Below, piece by piece: positions 38,363-48,081 of a stretch of 64,000 nucleotides of DNA (position 1 is its first letter; each line of letters starts with the position of its first letter). Source of the DNA: Falsirhodobacter halotolerans (GTDB lineage Bacteria > Pseudomonadota > Alphaproteobacteria > Rhodobacterales > Rhodobacteraceae). A program made the translations under genes and the position numbers. Below the pieces are notes generated by a model, which did no database searches, had not been told where the DNA came from, and saw only the letters and a program-made list of their open reading frames with translations. The stretch is from NCBI RefSeq assembly GCF_022899245.1, contig NZ_JALJAZ010000001.1, forward strand, positions 1,957,001 through 2,021,000, read 5' to 3'.

Positions 38363-38468
38363 ATTTCCGTGCCGTGGCGCGAACCCGTGCGGGCCGCGGG
38401 GCCATCGCCACCATCAGGGCCAGACATCCAAGACCCGCACCGAACGCCATCAGCCATTCCATCTGCAT
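38361..38468 (-). CDS. Possible short membrane peptide downstream of glmM
   Basis: A 35-codon ORF giving one hydrophobic helix (EWLMAFGAGLGCLALMVAMA) and a basic tail (RPARVRATARK). It starts 58 bases after glmM and ends against the shared terminator. GGAAAAGGATGACGGATCG precedes the ATG at 38468. The same frame can be extended to a TTG at 38510 behind GAGGAA, giving about 49 residues. The typical inner-membrane peptide shape supports it, but no homologue is known to me. Confidence 0.4.
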   Translation of the reverse strand: MQMEWLMAFGAGLGCLALMVAMAPRPARVRATARK

Positions 38469-38526
38469 CGATCCGTCATCCTTTTCCAGAACCGACAGAT
38501 CAACACGCAATGCGCCGAACTGTTCC

Positions 38527-39864
38527 TCAGGCCGCCCGCTCCACCGCCGCGACGATGCTGTCCACCACCTCGGTCAACACGACCGCATCCTCCGCCTCGG
38601 CCATGACGCGGATCAACGGCTCGGTCCCCGATTTGCGGATCAGCAGCCGTCCCTGCCCCTGCAACCGCGCCTCGGCCTCGGCGATCGCGGCCTTGACGGG
38701 GGCCGCCGACAACGGCTCCTGCCCCGCCGCATAGCGGACGTTCTTCAAAAGCTGGGGCACCGTCTCGAACGTCTGCGTCAGGTCGGACGCCGCCCGCCCG
38801 GTGCGCGCCATTTCCGCCAGGAATTGCAGGCCCGCCACCAACCCGTCGCCTGTGGTGGTATAGTCGGTCATCACGATATGCCCCGACTGTTCGCCCCCAA
38901 GATTGAACCCGCCCTGCCGCATCCGTTCCACGACATAGCGGTCGCCCACCGGCGTCCGCTCCAGCCGCAGACCCTGCGCGTGCAGATGCCGCTCCAGCCC
39001 GAGGTTCGACATGACCGTGGCCACCAGCGCGCCCCCCTTCAGGCGCCCCTCCTCGGCCCAGCGGCTGGCCAGAAGCGCCATGATCTGGTCCCCGTCCGCC
39101 ACACGGCCGTGCTGGTCCAGAATCATCACCCGATCCGCGTCGCCGTCCAGCGTGATGCCCACATCCGCCCCATGCGCCACGACCGCCTCCGCCGCCGCTT
39201 CGGGATGCGTCGATCCGCAGCCCTTGTTGATGTTCTTGCCGTTGGGGCTGGTGCCGACCGGGATCACCTCGGCCCCCAGCTCCCACAACACCTCGGGTGC
39301 TGCGCGATAGGCGGCCCCGTTGGCGCAGTCGATCACGACGCGCAGCCCATCCAGCTGCAGCCCTTGCGGAAAGGTCGTCTTGGCATATTCCTGATAGCGC
39401 CCGCGCCCATCCTCGATCCGCTTGGCGCGCCCGATATCGGCGGGATCGGCCAGCGGAATGTCGGTGCCGAGCAAGGCCTCGATCTCGGCTTCCGCCGCAT
39501 CCGACAGCTTGAACCCGTCTGGGCCGAAAAACTTGATGCCGTTGTCCTGATGCGGGTTGTGACTGGCCGAGATCATGACCCCAAGATCCGCCCGCATCGA
39601 CCGCGTCAGAAACCCGACCGCCGGTGTCGGCACGGGGCCCAGCAGCAGCACGTTCATTCCCATCGCCGTCAGCCCCGCCGTCAGGGCGTTTTCCAGCATA
39701 TAGCCCGACAAACGCGTGTCCTTGCCGATCACCACGCGCGGCAAGGCCGACTTGCGCTGGAAATACTTCCCCGCCGCCAGCCCAAGACGCAACGCGATTT
39801 CCGCCGTCATGGGGGGCGTGTTGGCGGTGCCGCGCACCCCGTCGGTTCCGAACAGCTTTCTCAT
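38527..39864 (-). CDS. glmM: Phosphoglucosamine mutase
   Basis: Converts glucosamine-6-phosphate to glucosamine-1-phosphate for peptidoglycan and lipopolysaccharide precursors. It is 445 residues. The phosphoserine loop is [20 protein letters not shown], the magnesium loop [12 protein letters not shown], the sugar loop GGEQSGHI and the phosphate loop [12 protein letters not shown]. The start ATG at 39862-39864 ([12 protein letters not shown]) shares a base with the folP stop (TGATG), so glmM is translated with the folate genes. Confidence 0.97.
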   Translation of the reverse strand: MRKLFGTDGVRGTANTPPMTAEIALRLGLAAGKYFQRKSALPRVVIGKDTRLSGYMLENALTAGLTAMGMNVLLLGPVPTPAVGFLTRSMRADLGVMISASHNPHQDNGIKFFGPDGFKLSDAAEAEIEALLGTDIPLADPADIGRAKRIEDGRGRYQEYAKTTFPQGLQLDGLRVVIDCANGAAYRAAPEVLWELGAEVIPVGTSPNGKNINKGCGSTHPEAAAEAVVAHGADVGITLDGDADRVMILDQHGRVADGDQIMALLASRWAEEGRLKGGALVATVMSNLGLERHLHAQGLRLERTPVGDRYVVERMRQGGFNLGGEQSGHIVMTDYTTTGDGLVAGLQFLAEMARTGRAASDLTQTFETVPQLLKNVRYAAGQEPLSAAPVKAAIAEAEARLQGQGRLLIRKSGTEPLIRVMAEAEDAVVLTEVVDSIVAAVERAA

Positions 39865-40829
39865 CACACCCCCGTTGCGGCCTGCCACAGGCGCAGGGCC
39901 TGCCGCGTTTCATTCACATCATGCACACGCAGGACCTGCACGCCCTGCGCCACCCCCGCCAAAGCCACTGCCACCGATCCCGGCATCCGGTCGCGCGGGA
40001 CCTCCGCCCCGCCGATCGCGCCGATGAACCGCTTGCGCGATACGCCTAGCAGAACCGGACATCCCAGCGTGTGGAACAGCGACAGACGGCGCAGCAACGT
40101 CACGTTATGCGCCGCGGTCTTGCCGAACCCGATGCCGGGATCGACCACGATCCGGTCGCGCGCAATGCCCGCCGCTTCGGCCGCGGCCATCCGGTCGGCC
40201 AGATGGTCATAGACCTCCAGCAGCACATCGTCATAGCGGGGGTCGTCCTGCATCGTCTCCGGCAGGCCCTGGGCATGCATCAGACAGACCGACGCGCCCA
40301 TCCTCGCCACCGCCGCCGCCATGCCCGGATCGTAAAGCATCGCCGACACATCGTTGACCATATCCGCATCCGACGCGACCGCCACCCGCGCCTTGCGCGT
40401 ATCGACCGATATCGGCACCCGCCCGCGCAGCCCGTCGATCACGGGGCGAATGCGGGCGATCTCCTGATCCTCCGGCACGGTCTCGGCCCCCGGCCGGGTG
40501 CTTTCGCCGCCGATGTCCAGCAGGTCGGCCTCCAGGGTCCGGCCATGCGCCACCGGGTCATAGCGGCCGCCATCGGAAAAACTGTCCGGTGTCGCGTTCA
40601 CGATGCCCATGATGCGGGGGGCCGCCCAGTCCAGCCCGTGCAACGGCGCCCGCCGCGCGGTCATCCGGTGCAGCACCTCGGTCGGCACATCGGACAAAGG
40701 CACGATCTGCGGCGCGGTTCCGCGCGCAAGAACCTCCACCCGGTCGAACCAGCACCACCCCCCGGCCAGCGTCCGCGCCCCGGCGGGGCGGGCGGGATCG
40801 GTCATCGGAATGGGGCGGTAATACGTCAT
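39864..40829 (-). CDS. folP: Dihydropteroate synthase
   Basis: Joins p-aminobenzoate to pterin diphosphate in folate synthesis; the sulfonamide target. It is 321 residues with an N-terminal extension of about 70 residues ([17 protein letters not shown] onward) seen in this bacterial family. The TIM-barrel core shows [61 protein letters not shown] and GVSRKRFIG. Between the second and third of these only 16 residues separate SDGG from DIGGE where E. coli has 22, a six-residue shortening next to the active site. folB lies 37 bases upstream. Confidence 0.96.
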   Translation of the reverse strand: MTYYRPIPMTDPARPAGARTLAGGWCWFDRVEVLARGTAPQIVPLSDVPTEVLHRMTARRAPLHGLDWAAPRIMGIVNATPDSFSDGGRYDPVAHGRTLEADLLDIGGESTRPGAETVPEDQEIARIRPVIDGLRGRVPISVDTRKARVAVASDADMVNDVSAMLYDPGMAAAVARMGASVCLMHAQGLPETMQDDPRYDDVLLEVYDHLADRMAAAEAAGIARDRIVVDPGIGFGKTAAHNVTLLRRLSLFHTLGCPVLLGVSRKRFIGAIGGAEVPRDRMPGSVAVALAGVAQGVQVLRVHDVNETRQALRLWQAATGV

Positions 40830-40866
40830 GCCGTTCGTTCTATGCCTGCGCCCGCAGGGTCGCAAG

Positions 40867-41622
40867 TCAGGGTCGGGTCTGCGGAATGCGGCTTTCCGCC
40901 GGAAATGTGTCAAACACCGTGATCGACGCGGCCCCCAATTCCCCGGCCAGCCATTCGGCCAGGGCCACGGGCGTGGTGGAGGGCGGGTCGGCGGCGTCCA
41001 GCACCATCCGCGCGGGCGCCCAGAGGACGGCCTGCCCCTGCCCCACCGCCCATTCGATCTCGGTCCGCGATCCCGCGACGGTAAATCGCGGATCGGCATC
41101 GGCGCGGTGCCACGCGGCCATGTCCAGCGCCAACAGATCCGCGCGGCGCTGCTTTTCGGGATCGGTCAGGCGCGGGCCTTCGGCGTGCAGGCAATGCACC
41201 GCCCCCGGCAGCAGCCCCTCGGCCCGCCCCAGCCAGACCACCGGCACCGCGCGCGACATGTGGGGGGCCGCCACCTCGCCCCGCCGGCGCAGAATGCGGA
41301 TGCCAAGCGTGAAGGGGCCGCGATCCGGCTTCTCGATCTCGATCTGCGCCGACAGCGCCTGAGGGTGCGCCAGCACCCGCGCCGCGATCCCGTCGGCCAG
41401 GGTTTCCAGAAGCGCCACGCGCCCCGCCGAAAGCTCGCCCGAAATCGCCTCGGCGATGCGGTCATAGGACAGGATGCGGTCCACATCGTCCCCCGCCTCC
41501 ACCCGCGCCACCTCCACCTCCACGTTGAAGCGCAGGCGTTGGGTGATGCCGCGTTCGACCTCGAAGGCTCCTATCTCCACCTCCACGGTGTGATCGCGCA
41601 GGAAGATGCGGTCATGCGGCAT
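40867..41622 (-). CDS. folB: Dihydroneopterin aldolase with long C-terminal extension
   Basis: Residues 1-115 are a FolB domain (IFLRDHTVEVEIGAFEVERG, ILSYDRIAEAI, LLETLADGIAARVLAHP, IEIEKPDRGPF) that releases glycolaldehyde from dihydroneopterin. Another 135 residues follow, including VVWLGRAEGLLPGAVHCLHAEGP and ALAEWLAGELGAASITVFDTFP, which do not belong to the standard enzyme of about 120 residues. I do not recognise that part. The length agrees with longer FolB-annotated proteins in Rhodobacterales. With folP it forms the late folate segment of the operon; folE2, which supplies the pathway, is 8 kb upstream. Confidence 0.88.
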   Translation of the reverse strand: MPHDRIFLRDHTVEVEIGAFEVERGITQRLRFNVEVEVARVEAGDDVDRILSYDRIAEAISGELSAGRVALLETLADGIAARVLAHPQALSAQIEIEKPDRGPFTLGIRILRRRGEVAAPHMSRAVPVVWLGRAEGLLPGAVHCLHAEGPRLTDPEKQRRADLLALDMAAWHRADADPRFTVAGSRTEIEWAVGQGQAVLWAPARMVLDAADPPSTTPVALAEWLAGELGAASITVFDTFPAESRIPQTRP

Positions 41623-41633
41623 GGAACGGCCCC

Positions 41634-42251
41634 CTATTCGCGATAGAAAAGATGATCGCCGATGGTGACCGTATGGGGCAGATCGCGCGCCCAGGACGGC
41701 TCCACCGCGTTGGTGTGGAAATGCGTGGCGCCCATGGTCAGGATGCGTGGGCCGTTGTCCAGCATGATCGCGGCGATCCGCTTGGCACGATCGGCGGCCT
41801 CACGCTCGCGCATCGCCTCGGGCTTGCCGTCGCAGGCGAATGAGAACTGGCATCCCGACCGTTCCGCCCCTTGGGTCGTCACATCGCAGACGGTGTCGGG
41901 ATAGCGGGGGGATTCGACGCGGTTGATGATCACCTCGGCCACGGCGAATTGGCCGCGGATCGGTTCGCCCCGCGCTTCGAAATACAAGGCCTCGGCCATG
42001 CATTCCAACTGGGGGTCGGCGGCCACCTCCGGCTCCTGCGCCGCGATCCAGCTGTCGTCATACCGGACCAGCGGCAAGGCGTCGCGCAGGCGCGGAAAGG
42101 CGGACGGCAGATCGTTCAGGGGAGGGGTATAGGCGGCGGCGTTCAGCGTGGGGGCGATATGCGCAAACGCGGGGCCAAGGGCCGGACTTGCCTGGGTGGT
42201 CGTGCCCATGATCCCCATGGCGCAGGCCAGCCCAAATCCAAACAACTTCAT
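41634..42251 (-). CDS. SleB-type cell wall hydrolase
   Basis: A 205-residue exported protein with a signal peptide (KLFGFGLACAMGIMGTTTQA). The C-terminal Hydrolase_2 domain shows the catalytic glutamate in ALYFEARGEPIRGQFAVAEV, then INRVESPRYPDTVCDV, CQFSFACDG and ATHFHTNAVEPSW. This is the same domain as spore-cortex lytic transglycosylases, used in non-spore-formers for wall remodelling. Upstream Shine-Dalgarno is weak. It precedes folB by 11 bases in the same direction, so the two are probably co-transcribed. Confidence 0.92.
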   Translation of the reverse strand: MKLFGFGLACAMGIMGTTTQASPALGPAFAHIAPTLNAAAYTPPLNDLPSAFPRLRDALPLVRYDDSWIAAQEPEVAADPQLECMAEALYFEARGEPIRGQFAVAEVIINRVESPRYPDTVCDVTTQGAERSGCQFSFACDGKPEAMREREAADRAKRIAAIMLDNGPRILTMGATHFHTNAVEPSWARDLPHTVTIGDHLFYRE

Positions 42252-42363
42252 AACGTCGGTTCACTCTGCAAGGGTCGCGCAACCGGGAACGTCCTTTCAC
42301 CCATCAGCGCACAACAGGCGCCGCGCATATCCCAATGCGGTGCAAGAGTCCACAGAACCGCCG

Positions 42364-44979
42364 TCAGACCCCCGCCGGGTCGGCTGGGTTCGGCGCGCCG
42401 ACATGGGCGGGACGGCGCAATTCCCCCGTCTGCCAGTCGCGCGCGCCCACCGGCGTGACCCGTTCGCGCAAGGCCAGATGCGCCGCCGCCAGCCGCGCCA
42501 TCGGCACCCGGAAGGGCGAACAGGAGACGTAATCGAACCCCGCCTTGCGGCAGAAATCGATCGATTCGGGGTCGCCGCCATGTTCGCCGCACAGGGCCAG
42601 CGTCAGATCCTTGCGCGCCGCCCGCCCGCGTTCGGCCCCGATCAGCAACAGCTCCCCCACCCCGTCCACGTCCAGCACGTGGAACGGATCCTCGGTAAAC
42701 ACCCCCGATTGCAGATAGGGGCCCATGAACCGCCCCGCATCGTCGCGCGACAGGCCATAGGTCATCTGCGTCAGATCGTTGGTGCCGAACGACAGGAACG
42801 CGGCGTTCACCGCGATGTCCGACGCGCGCAACGCCGCGCGCGGGGTTTCGACCATCACGCCCAGGCGATAGGCGAACTCGCCCCCGCGCGTGGTGCGGAC
42901 CAGGGCTGCCACCGCGTCGATCTTGGTGCGGACCAGCTCCACCTCGCGCCGGGTGGAAACGAGGGGGATCATGATCTCCGGCACCACGGTCACGCCGTCG
43001 GCGGCGCAATCCAGCGTCGCCTCGAAGATCGCGCGGGCCTGCATCTCGTAGATTTCCGGCCAGACGATGCCGAGCCGCACGCCGCGCATCCCCAGCATCG
43101 GGTTGAATTCCGACAGCGCCTCGGCCCTTCGCGTCACCTCGGACAGCGGACGATCCAGCGCCTCGGCCAGGGCGCGCAGCCCCTCGCGCGTGTGGGGCAG
43201 GAATTCGTGCAAAGGCGGGTCCAGCAGGCGGATGCAGACCGGACGTCCCGCCATGATCTGGAACACACGCCGGAAATCCGCCCGCTGCATCGGTAGAAGA
43301 CGCGCCAGAACCGCCGCCCGGTCGGCGGGCGTGTCGGCAAAGATCATCTCGCGCATCACGGTCAGGCGGTCTTCGTCGAAGAACATATGCTCGGTCCGGC
43401 AGAGGCCGATGCCCTGGGCGTCGAACTTGCGGGCGATCTCGGCATCCGCCGGGGTGTCGGCATTGGCGCGCACCCCGATGTCGCGCGCCGCATCCGACCA
43501 GTGCAGAAGCGTGCGGAACGTCTCGTCCAGCGCGGGGGCCAGCATGGGCATCGCCCCCGCCAACGCCTCACCGGCGGAACCGTCCAGCGTCACCACATCC
43601 CCCTCGCGCAGCACGCGGCCCGAGGGGGTGGTCATCGCCCCTTCCCGCACATCCAGCCGCATGTCCCCCGCGCCGACGACGCAAGGCACGCCAAGCCCCC
43701 GCGCAATCACGGCGGCATGGCTGGTGACGCCGCCCCGCTCGGTCAGCACCCCCGCCGCCGAATGCATCCCGCGAATATCCTCGGGCGAGGTTTCGCGTCG
43801 CACCAGAATCGACGGCTCCCCCCGCGCGGCAAAGGTCTGCGCGGCGATGGCCGTGAAGGCCAGCCGCCCCGTGGCCGCCCCGGGCGAGGCCGCGATCCCC
43901 CGCACCAGCACATCCCGCGCGGCATGGGGATCGACCTGCGGGTGCAGCACCTCGGACAGGGCGCGCGGCTCGATCCGCAGCAGCGCCTCTTCGCGCGGGA
44001 TGATCCCGTCATCGGCCAGCGCGACCGCGATCCGCACCGCCGCCCGCGCCGTCCGGTCCACCTTGATCGCATCCAGAACCGACAGGCGGCCATCCTCGAT
44101 GGTGAACTCGATCTGCATCTCCTCGCGCAGACGTTCGCGGCAGCGGGCACCATGGCGGATCAGATCGGCGAACACCTTCGGCGCGCGGTCTTCCAGCGAC
44201 GGCCCGCGCGGATCGCGCGTCAGAAAGATCGCCGCCTCCTCTCCCAGGGCCACCGGGCCCTGCGTCTGGCCGCGAAACCGTCCGACGATCTGCGGCTCGC
44301 CACTCGTGCCGCTGACGAACTGGATCATGCCGGTGCCCGAAAGGCCCGGCCCGAACCCCTGCGCCATCTCCTGCACCAGAAGGCCAAGCCCCGCCCCTTC
44401 CGGTGCGCCCTTGGCCTGCCGCAAAAGACGCGCGCTCGTCCCCTCCCACGCCCGGGCCATGGAGCGCAGGACGTCGGTCAACTGACGCTGCGGATCCTCG
44501 GGGAACGGCTCGTCCGTTTCCTCGCGATAGGCGCGAAGCGCGGTGGCAAGGTCCGCGCCATCGAACATGTCGGGGTCCAGACGGGCGACATGGATGGCAT
44601 AGGATTGCACGAACCGGCGATACATCGTATCCGCCGCCTGCGCCCCATGCGTGCGGGTCAGTTCGGCATGGCGCTGGCTGTTCATGCCCACGTTCAGCAC
44701 CGTCGCGGGCCCGCCCCAATCGGGGTTTTCCGGGCTGGGCCGGACCGAGACCAGAGCCGCATCCCCGAACCGCATCAGGACCGCGCGGCAATCCACCGGC
44801 TGCCCTTGCGCGATGGCCCGCACGGTGGTCATCGGCAGCGCCACGGTGGGCGGCACCGGAATGTCCAGACGGATCAGCCGTTGCAGACATTTCGCCCGCC
44901 AGCCATGCGTGGCCCCCGCCAGCGTTTCCGTGGGCGTCAGGGGGGCGATGTCGGTCAGGATGGCGGCAGGTGCGTTCAT
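42364..44979 (-). CDS. Pyruvate phosphate dikinase-like protein with altered ATP-binding domain
   Basis: An 871-residue PPDK-type protein. The swivelling histidine domain is intact (ERGGVTSHAAVIARGLGVPCVVG, His421), as is the PEP/pyruvate barrel (GIGLCRTEHMFF, MLGMRGVRLGIVWPEIYE, SFGTNDLTQMTYGLSRDDAG, LCGEHGGDPESI with the catalytic cysteine). The N-terminal ATP-grasp half is divergent. The lysine of the GGKG loop is replaced (HGWRAKCL), the SMPGMMDT loop is NPDWGGPAT, and the metal/ATP motif LQTR is LDAI at residues 302-305. Arg80 and Glu291 remain. It may therefore not use ATP as normal PPDK does, and a canonical copy could exist elsewhere. It lies downstream of glyS. Confidence 0.85.
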   Translation of the reverse strand: MNAPAAILTDIAPLTPTETLAGATHGWRAKCLQRLIRLDIPVPPTVALPMTTVRAIAQGQPVDCRAVLMRFGDAALVSVRPSPENPDWGGPATVLNVGMNSQRHAELTRTHGAQAADTMYRRFVQSYAIHVARLDPDMFDGADLATALRAYREETDEPFPEDPQRQLTDVLRSMARAWEGTSARLLRQAKGAPEGAGLGLLVQEMAQGFGPGLSGTGMIQFVSGTSGEPQIVGRFRGQTQGPVALGEEAAIFLTRDPRGPSLEDRAPKVFADLIRHGARCRERLREEMQIEFTIEDGRLSVLDAIKVDRTARAAVRIAVALADDGIIPREEALLRIEPRALSEVLHPQVDPHAARDVLVRGIAASPGAATGRLAFTAIAAQTFAARGEPSILVRRETSPEDIRGMHSAAGVLTERGGVTSHAAVIARGLGVPCVVGAGDMRLDVREGAMTTPSGRVLREGDVVTLDGSAGEALAGAMPMLAPALDETFRTLLHWSDAARDIGVRANADTPADAEIARKFDAQGIGLCRTEHMFFDEDRLTVMREMIFADTPADRAAVLARLLPMQRADFRRVFQIMAGRPVCIRLLDPPLHEFLPHTREGLRALAEALDRPLSEVTRRAEALSEFNPMLGMRGVRLGIVWPEIYEMQARAIFEATLDCAADGVTVVPEIMIPLVSTRREVELVRTKIDAVAALVRTTRGGEFAYRLGVMVETPRAALRASDIAVNAAFLSFGTNDLTQMTYGLSRDDAGRFMGPYLQSGVFTEDPFHVLDVDGVGELLLIGAERGRAARKDLTLALCGEHGGDPESIDFCRKAGFDYVSCSPFRVPMARLAAAHLALRERVTPVGARDWQTGELRRPAHVGAPNPADPAGV

Positions 44980-45012
44980 GGGGCCTACGATAGCAGGCCC
45001 CGCGCGCGCCGA

Positions 45013-47106
45013 CTACTCCGCGATTTTGGTCAGATCCGCCACGCCCGCACAGGCCGCGCGAATGCGGTGCAGCAGATTCAGGCGGTTGCGGCGCAGCACC
45101 TGATTATCCACGTTCACCTGCACCTCGGTGAAGAACGCGTCGATCGGGGCGCGCAAGGCGGCAAGCGCCTGCATGGCGGCGGCGAAATCCTCCGCCTCCA
45201 TGGCCGGGCCAATGCGGGTCTGGGCATCGTCCAGTGCGGCGAACAAGGCACGCTCCGCATCGGTTTCGGCGAATTTCGCATCCGCGCCGAAGGAATATTC
45301 GACCCCGTCCTTCGCCTCGGCCTGGCCCACGATGTTGTTGGCACGGCGGAAACCTTGGATCAGGTTCGTCCCATCCTCGGTCACGACGAAGGCCTGAAGC
45401 GCCGTCGCCCGCTTCACCAGCAGGGTCAGATCGTCGCTGCCCGGCATGGCAAGGCAGGCGTCGATCACGTCATGGCGGATGCCCTGATCGCGCAGGAACA
45501 CCTTCAGGCGATCATGGAAGAACGACAGCAGGTCCGCATCGCCCACCGACAGAAGCGGCAGGCGGGTATCGTTCACCACCAAAAGCCGGATCACGCCCAG
45601 CGCGGCACGGCGCAGCGCGAAGGGATCCTTCGAACCCGTGGGCTTTTCGTCGATGGACCAGAAGCCGGTCAGCGTGTCCAGCTTGTCGGCCAGCGCCACG
45701 GTGACCGAGACGGGCGCGGTCGGCACCGCGTCGGAGGGGCCGAGCGGCGAATAATGCGCCTGACATGCCTCGGCCACCGCATCGGGCAGGCCGGCGGCGC
45801 GCGCATAATAGGTGCCCATCAGGCCCTGAAGCTCCGGAAACTCCCCCACCATGGCCGATTGCAGATCGGCCTTGGCGATGCGGGCGGCCTGTTCGGCGTG
45901 ACCCGCATCCGCGCCCACCTGCGGGGCAAGCGTGCGGGCCAGCGCGGCGATCCGGTCCACCCGGTCGGCCTGGCTTCCAAGCTTGTTGTGGAAGGTCACA
46001 TCGGCAAGACCGGCGGCCATCCCCTCCATCCCGTCGGCCTTCACGCGGCGCAGATCGTTTTCCCAGAAGAACTTCGCATCCGACAGGCGGGCGGACAGAA
46101 CCTTCAGGTTGCCCGCAAGGATCGTCGCCCCGTCATCCGCCGTCGCGCGATTGGCCACCGTCACGAACCGCTCGATCCGGCCCGAGGGGGCGCGGACCGA
46201 AAAGAACTTCTGATGCTCCTTCATCGAGGTCTGCAGGACCTCCGGCGGCAGGTCGAGGAAGTCCGCCCCGATCGGGCCCATCAGCACCACGGGCCATTCC
46301 ACAAGGCCCGCAACCTCGGCCAGAAGACCCTTGTCCTCCACCACCTCAAGCCCTTGGGCAAAGGCGGCGTTGGTCGCGTCGTTCCAGATGATCGCCTCCC
46401 GCTCGGCGCTGTCCAGCACCACATGCGCGGCGGACAGCTTGGCGCGGTAATCGTCGAAATTGGTCACCGCAAACCGCGCGGGGGCCATGAAACGGTGCCC
46501 CTCGGTCGTGTTGCCCGCGGTCAGGTGATCGACCGTGACCGGCACCACGTCCGACCCGGCGTCATCGCTCATCACGCACAGGATGGAATGCAGCGGGCGC
46601 ACCCAACGCAAGGTGCCGCTGCCCCAACGCATCGACTTGGGCCAGGGGAAGGCGCGGATCGTCCGCTCCACCACCTCGGCCACGATATCGACCGCCGGAC
46701 GGCCCGGTTTGGTGACGCGGGCGAACAGGACTTGGCCCTTCTTGTCGTCCCGCACCTCCACCACGACGCCGTCCAGATGGACATGCGCGCCCGACGGCTG
46801 ACCGGCCAGCGCCATGACGGGGGCGGCGTCGGTGATCCCCAGACCCCGCAGAAACCCCGCCAGCGCCTGTTCGGGCGCGTCGGCCTTGGGGCCCTTGCGC
46901 TCCTCGCGCACGGTGGGGGATTCCTTGGCCAGCCCTTCCACCGCCAGCACCAGACGGCGCGGGGTGGAGAATGCCCCGGCCGAGGCATAGGTCAGACCCG
47001 CCTCCACCAGTCCATCCGTTACCAGCTTGCGCAAATCCTCACGCGCGCGGGCCTGCATACGGGCGGGAATTTCCTCGGAAAACAGTTCGAGCAGCAGATC
47101 GGCCAT
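45013..47106 (-). CDS. glyS: Glycyl-tRNA synthetase beta subunit
   Basis: Large subunit of the tetrameric alpha2-beta2 enzyme that charges tRNA-Gly. It is 697 residues. The start is MADLLLELFSEEIPARMQ with a GGAAACACC ribosome site. SAGAFSTPRRLVLAVEGLA, KGPKADAPEQALAGFLRG and RWGSGTLRWVRPLHSIL are family signatures. The HD-like region (LGSQADRVDRIAALARTL) and the C-terminal anticodon-binding DALR-like domain (FFTEVQVNVDNQVLRRNRLNLL) are present. It begins 10 bases after glyQ ends. Confidence 0.97.
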   Translation of the reverse strand: MADLLLELFSEEIPARMQARAREDLRKLVTDGLVEAGLTYASAGAFSTPRRLVLAVEGLAKESPTVREERKGPKADAPEQALAGFLRGLGITDAAPVMALAGQPSGAHVHLDGVVVEVRDDKKGQVLFARVTKPGRPAVDIVAEVVERTIRAFPWPKSMRWGSGTLRWVRPLHSILCVMSDDAGSDVVPVTVDHLTAGNTTEGHRFMAPARFAVTNFDDYRAKLSAAHVVLDSAEREAIIWNDATNAAFAQGLEVVEDKGLLAEVAGLVEWPVVLMGPIGADFLDLPPEVLQTSMKEHQKFFSVRAPSGRIERFVTVANRATADDGATILAGNLKVLSARLSDAKFFWENDLRRVKADGMEGMAAGLADVTFHNKLGSQADRVDRIAALARTLAPQVGADAGHAEQAARIAKADLQSAMVGEFPELQGLMGTYYARAAGLPDAVAEACQAHYSPLGPSDAVPTAPVSVTVALADKLDTLTGFWSIDEKPTGSKDPFALRRAALGVIRLLVVNDTRLPLLSVGDADLLSFFHDRLKVFLRDQGIRHDVIDACLAMPGSDDLTLLVKRATALQAFVVTEDGTNLIQGFRRANNIVGQAEAKDGVEYSFGADAKFAETDAERALFAALDDAQTRIGPAMEAEDFAAAMQALAALRAPIDAFFTEVQVNVDNQVLRRNRLNLLHRIRAACAGVADLTKIAE

Positions 47107-47116
47107 GGTGTTTCCC

Positions 47117-48025
47117 TCAGTTCGCGGCGGGGGTGGTGACGAAAGCGTCGGCGCAGGCTTTCGCCAGCGCGCGCACCCGCCCGATATAAGCCTGACGTTC
47201 GGTGACGGAGATCACGCCCCGCGCGTCCATCAGGTTGAACAGGTGGCTGGCCTTGATGCACTGGTCATAGGCGGGCTGGGCCATGACGATGGTGCGCCCC
47301 GCCGCATCCGTTTCGGGCGCGGACAGGATGCGCCCGCACTCGGCCTCGGCATCCTTGAAATGTTGCAGCAGCGTGGCGGTGTCGGCCACATCGAAGTTCC
47401 AGCGGCTGTATTCCCGCTCCGCCTGCCGGAACACGTCGCCATAGGTCAGGGGCGTCGGGCTGTCCGGATCGTTGAACGGCATGTCCATGACGTGATCCAC
47501 GCCCAGAACATACATCGCCAGACGCTCCAGCCCGTAGGTCAGCTCGCCCGACACGGGCTTGCAGTCATGCCCGCCGACCTGCTGGAAATAGGTAAATTGC
47601 GACACTTCCATCCCGTCGCACCAGACCTCCCATCCCAGACCCCAGGCGCCCAAAGTCGGGGATTCCCAGTCATCCTCAACGAAACGGATATCGTGCAGCG
47701 CCATGTCGATGCCGATCGCCTGCAACGATCCGAGATACAACGCCTGAAGATCGGGGGGCGAGGGCTTCAGGATCACCTGATACTGATAGTAGTGCTGAAG
47801 CCGGTTCGGGTTTTCGCCATAGCGCCCGTCGGTCGGACGGCGCGACGGCTGGACATAGGCCGCGGCCCAGGGCTTCGATCCAAGCGAACGCAGCGTGGTC
47901 GCCGGGTGGAACGTCCCCGCCCCCACCTCCATGTCATAGGGTTGCAGGATGGCGCAGCCCTTGCCCGCCCAATAGGTCATCAGGCGAAGGATGATCTCCT
48001 GAAAGCTGCGCGGCGGTGTGGTCAT
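47117..48025 (-). CDS. glyQ: Glycyl-tRNA synthetase alpha subunit
   Basis: Catalytic class II subunit, 302 residues. Motifs include [67 protein letters not shown] and [12 protein letters not shown]. The frame stays open upstream to 48169; the ATG at 48023-48025 has CAAGGGGCCCGTC before it and fits the family start. Together with glyS it forms the usual operon, here preceded by trkH in the same direction after a 56-base gap. Confidence 0.97.
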   Translation of the reverse strand: MTTPPRSFQEIILRLMTYWAGKGCAILQPYDMEVGAGTFHPATTLRSLGSKPWAAAYVQPSRRPTDGRYGENPNRLQHYYQYQVILKPSPPDLQALYLGSLQAIGIDMALHDIRFVEDDWESPTLGAWGLGWEVWCDGMEVSQFTYFQQVGGHDCKPVSGELTYGLERLAMYVLGVDHVMDMPFNDPDSPTPLTYGDVFRQAEREYSRWNFDVADTATLLQHFKDAEAECGRILSAPETDAAGRTIVMAQPAYDQCIKASHLFNLMDARGVISVTERQAYIGRVRALAKACADAFVTTPAAN

Positions 48026-48081
48026 GACGGGCCCCTTGGTCAAAGCGCCCCCTGCATAGGGCGGCGGCGCGCAAGGGTCAA

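Noticed and set aside
43387-47139. Long plus-strand frame of about 1,250 codons opposite the PPDK-like gene and glyS.
   Set aside because: Composition and lack of any motif show a shadow of the two well-recognised minus-strand genes.
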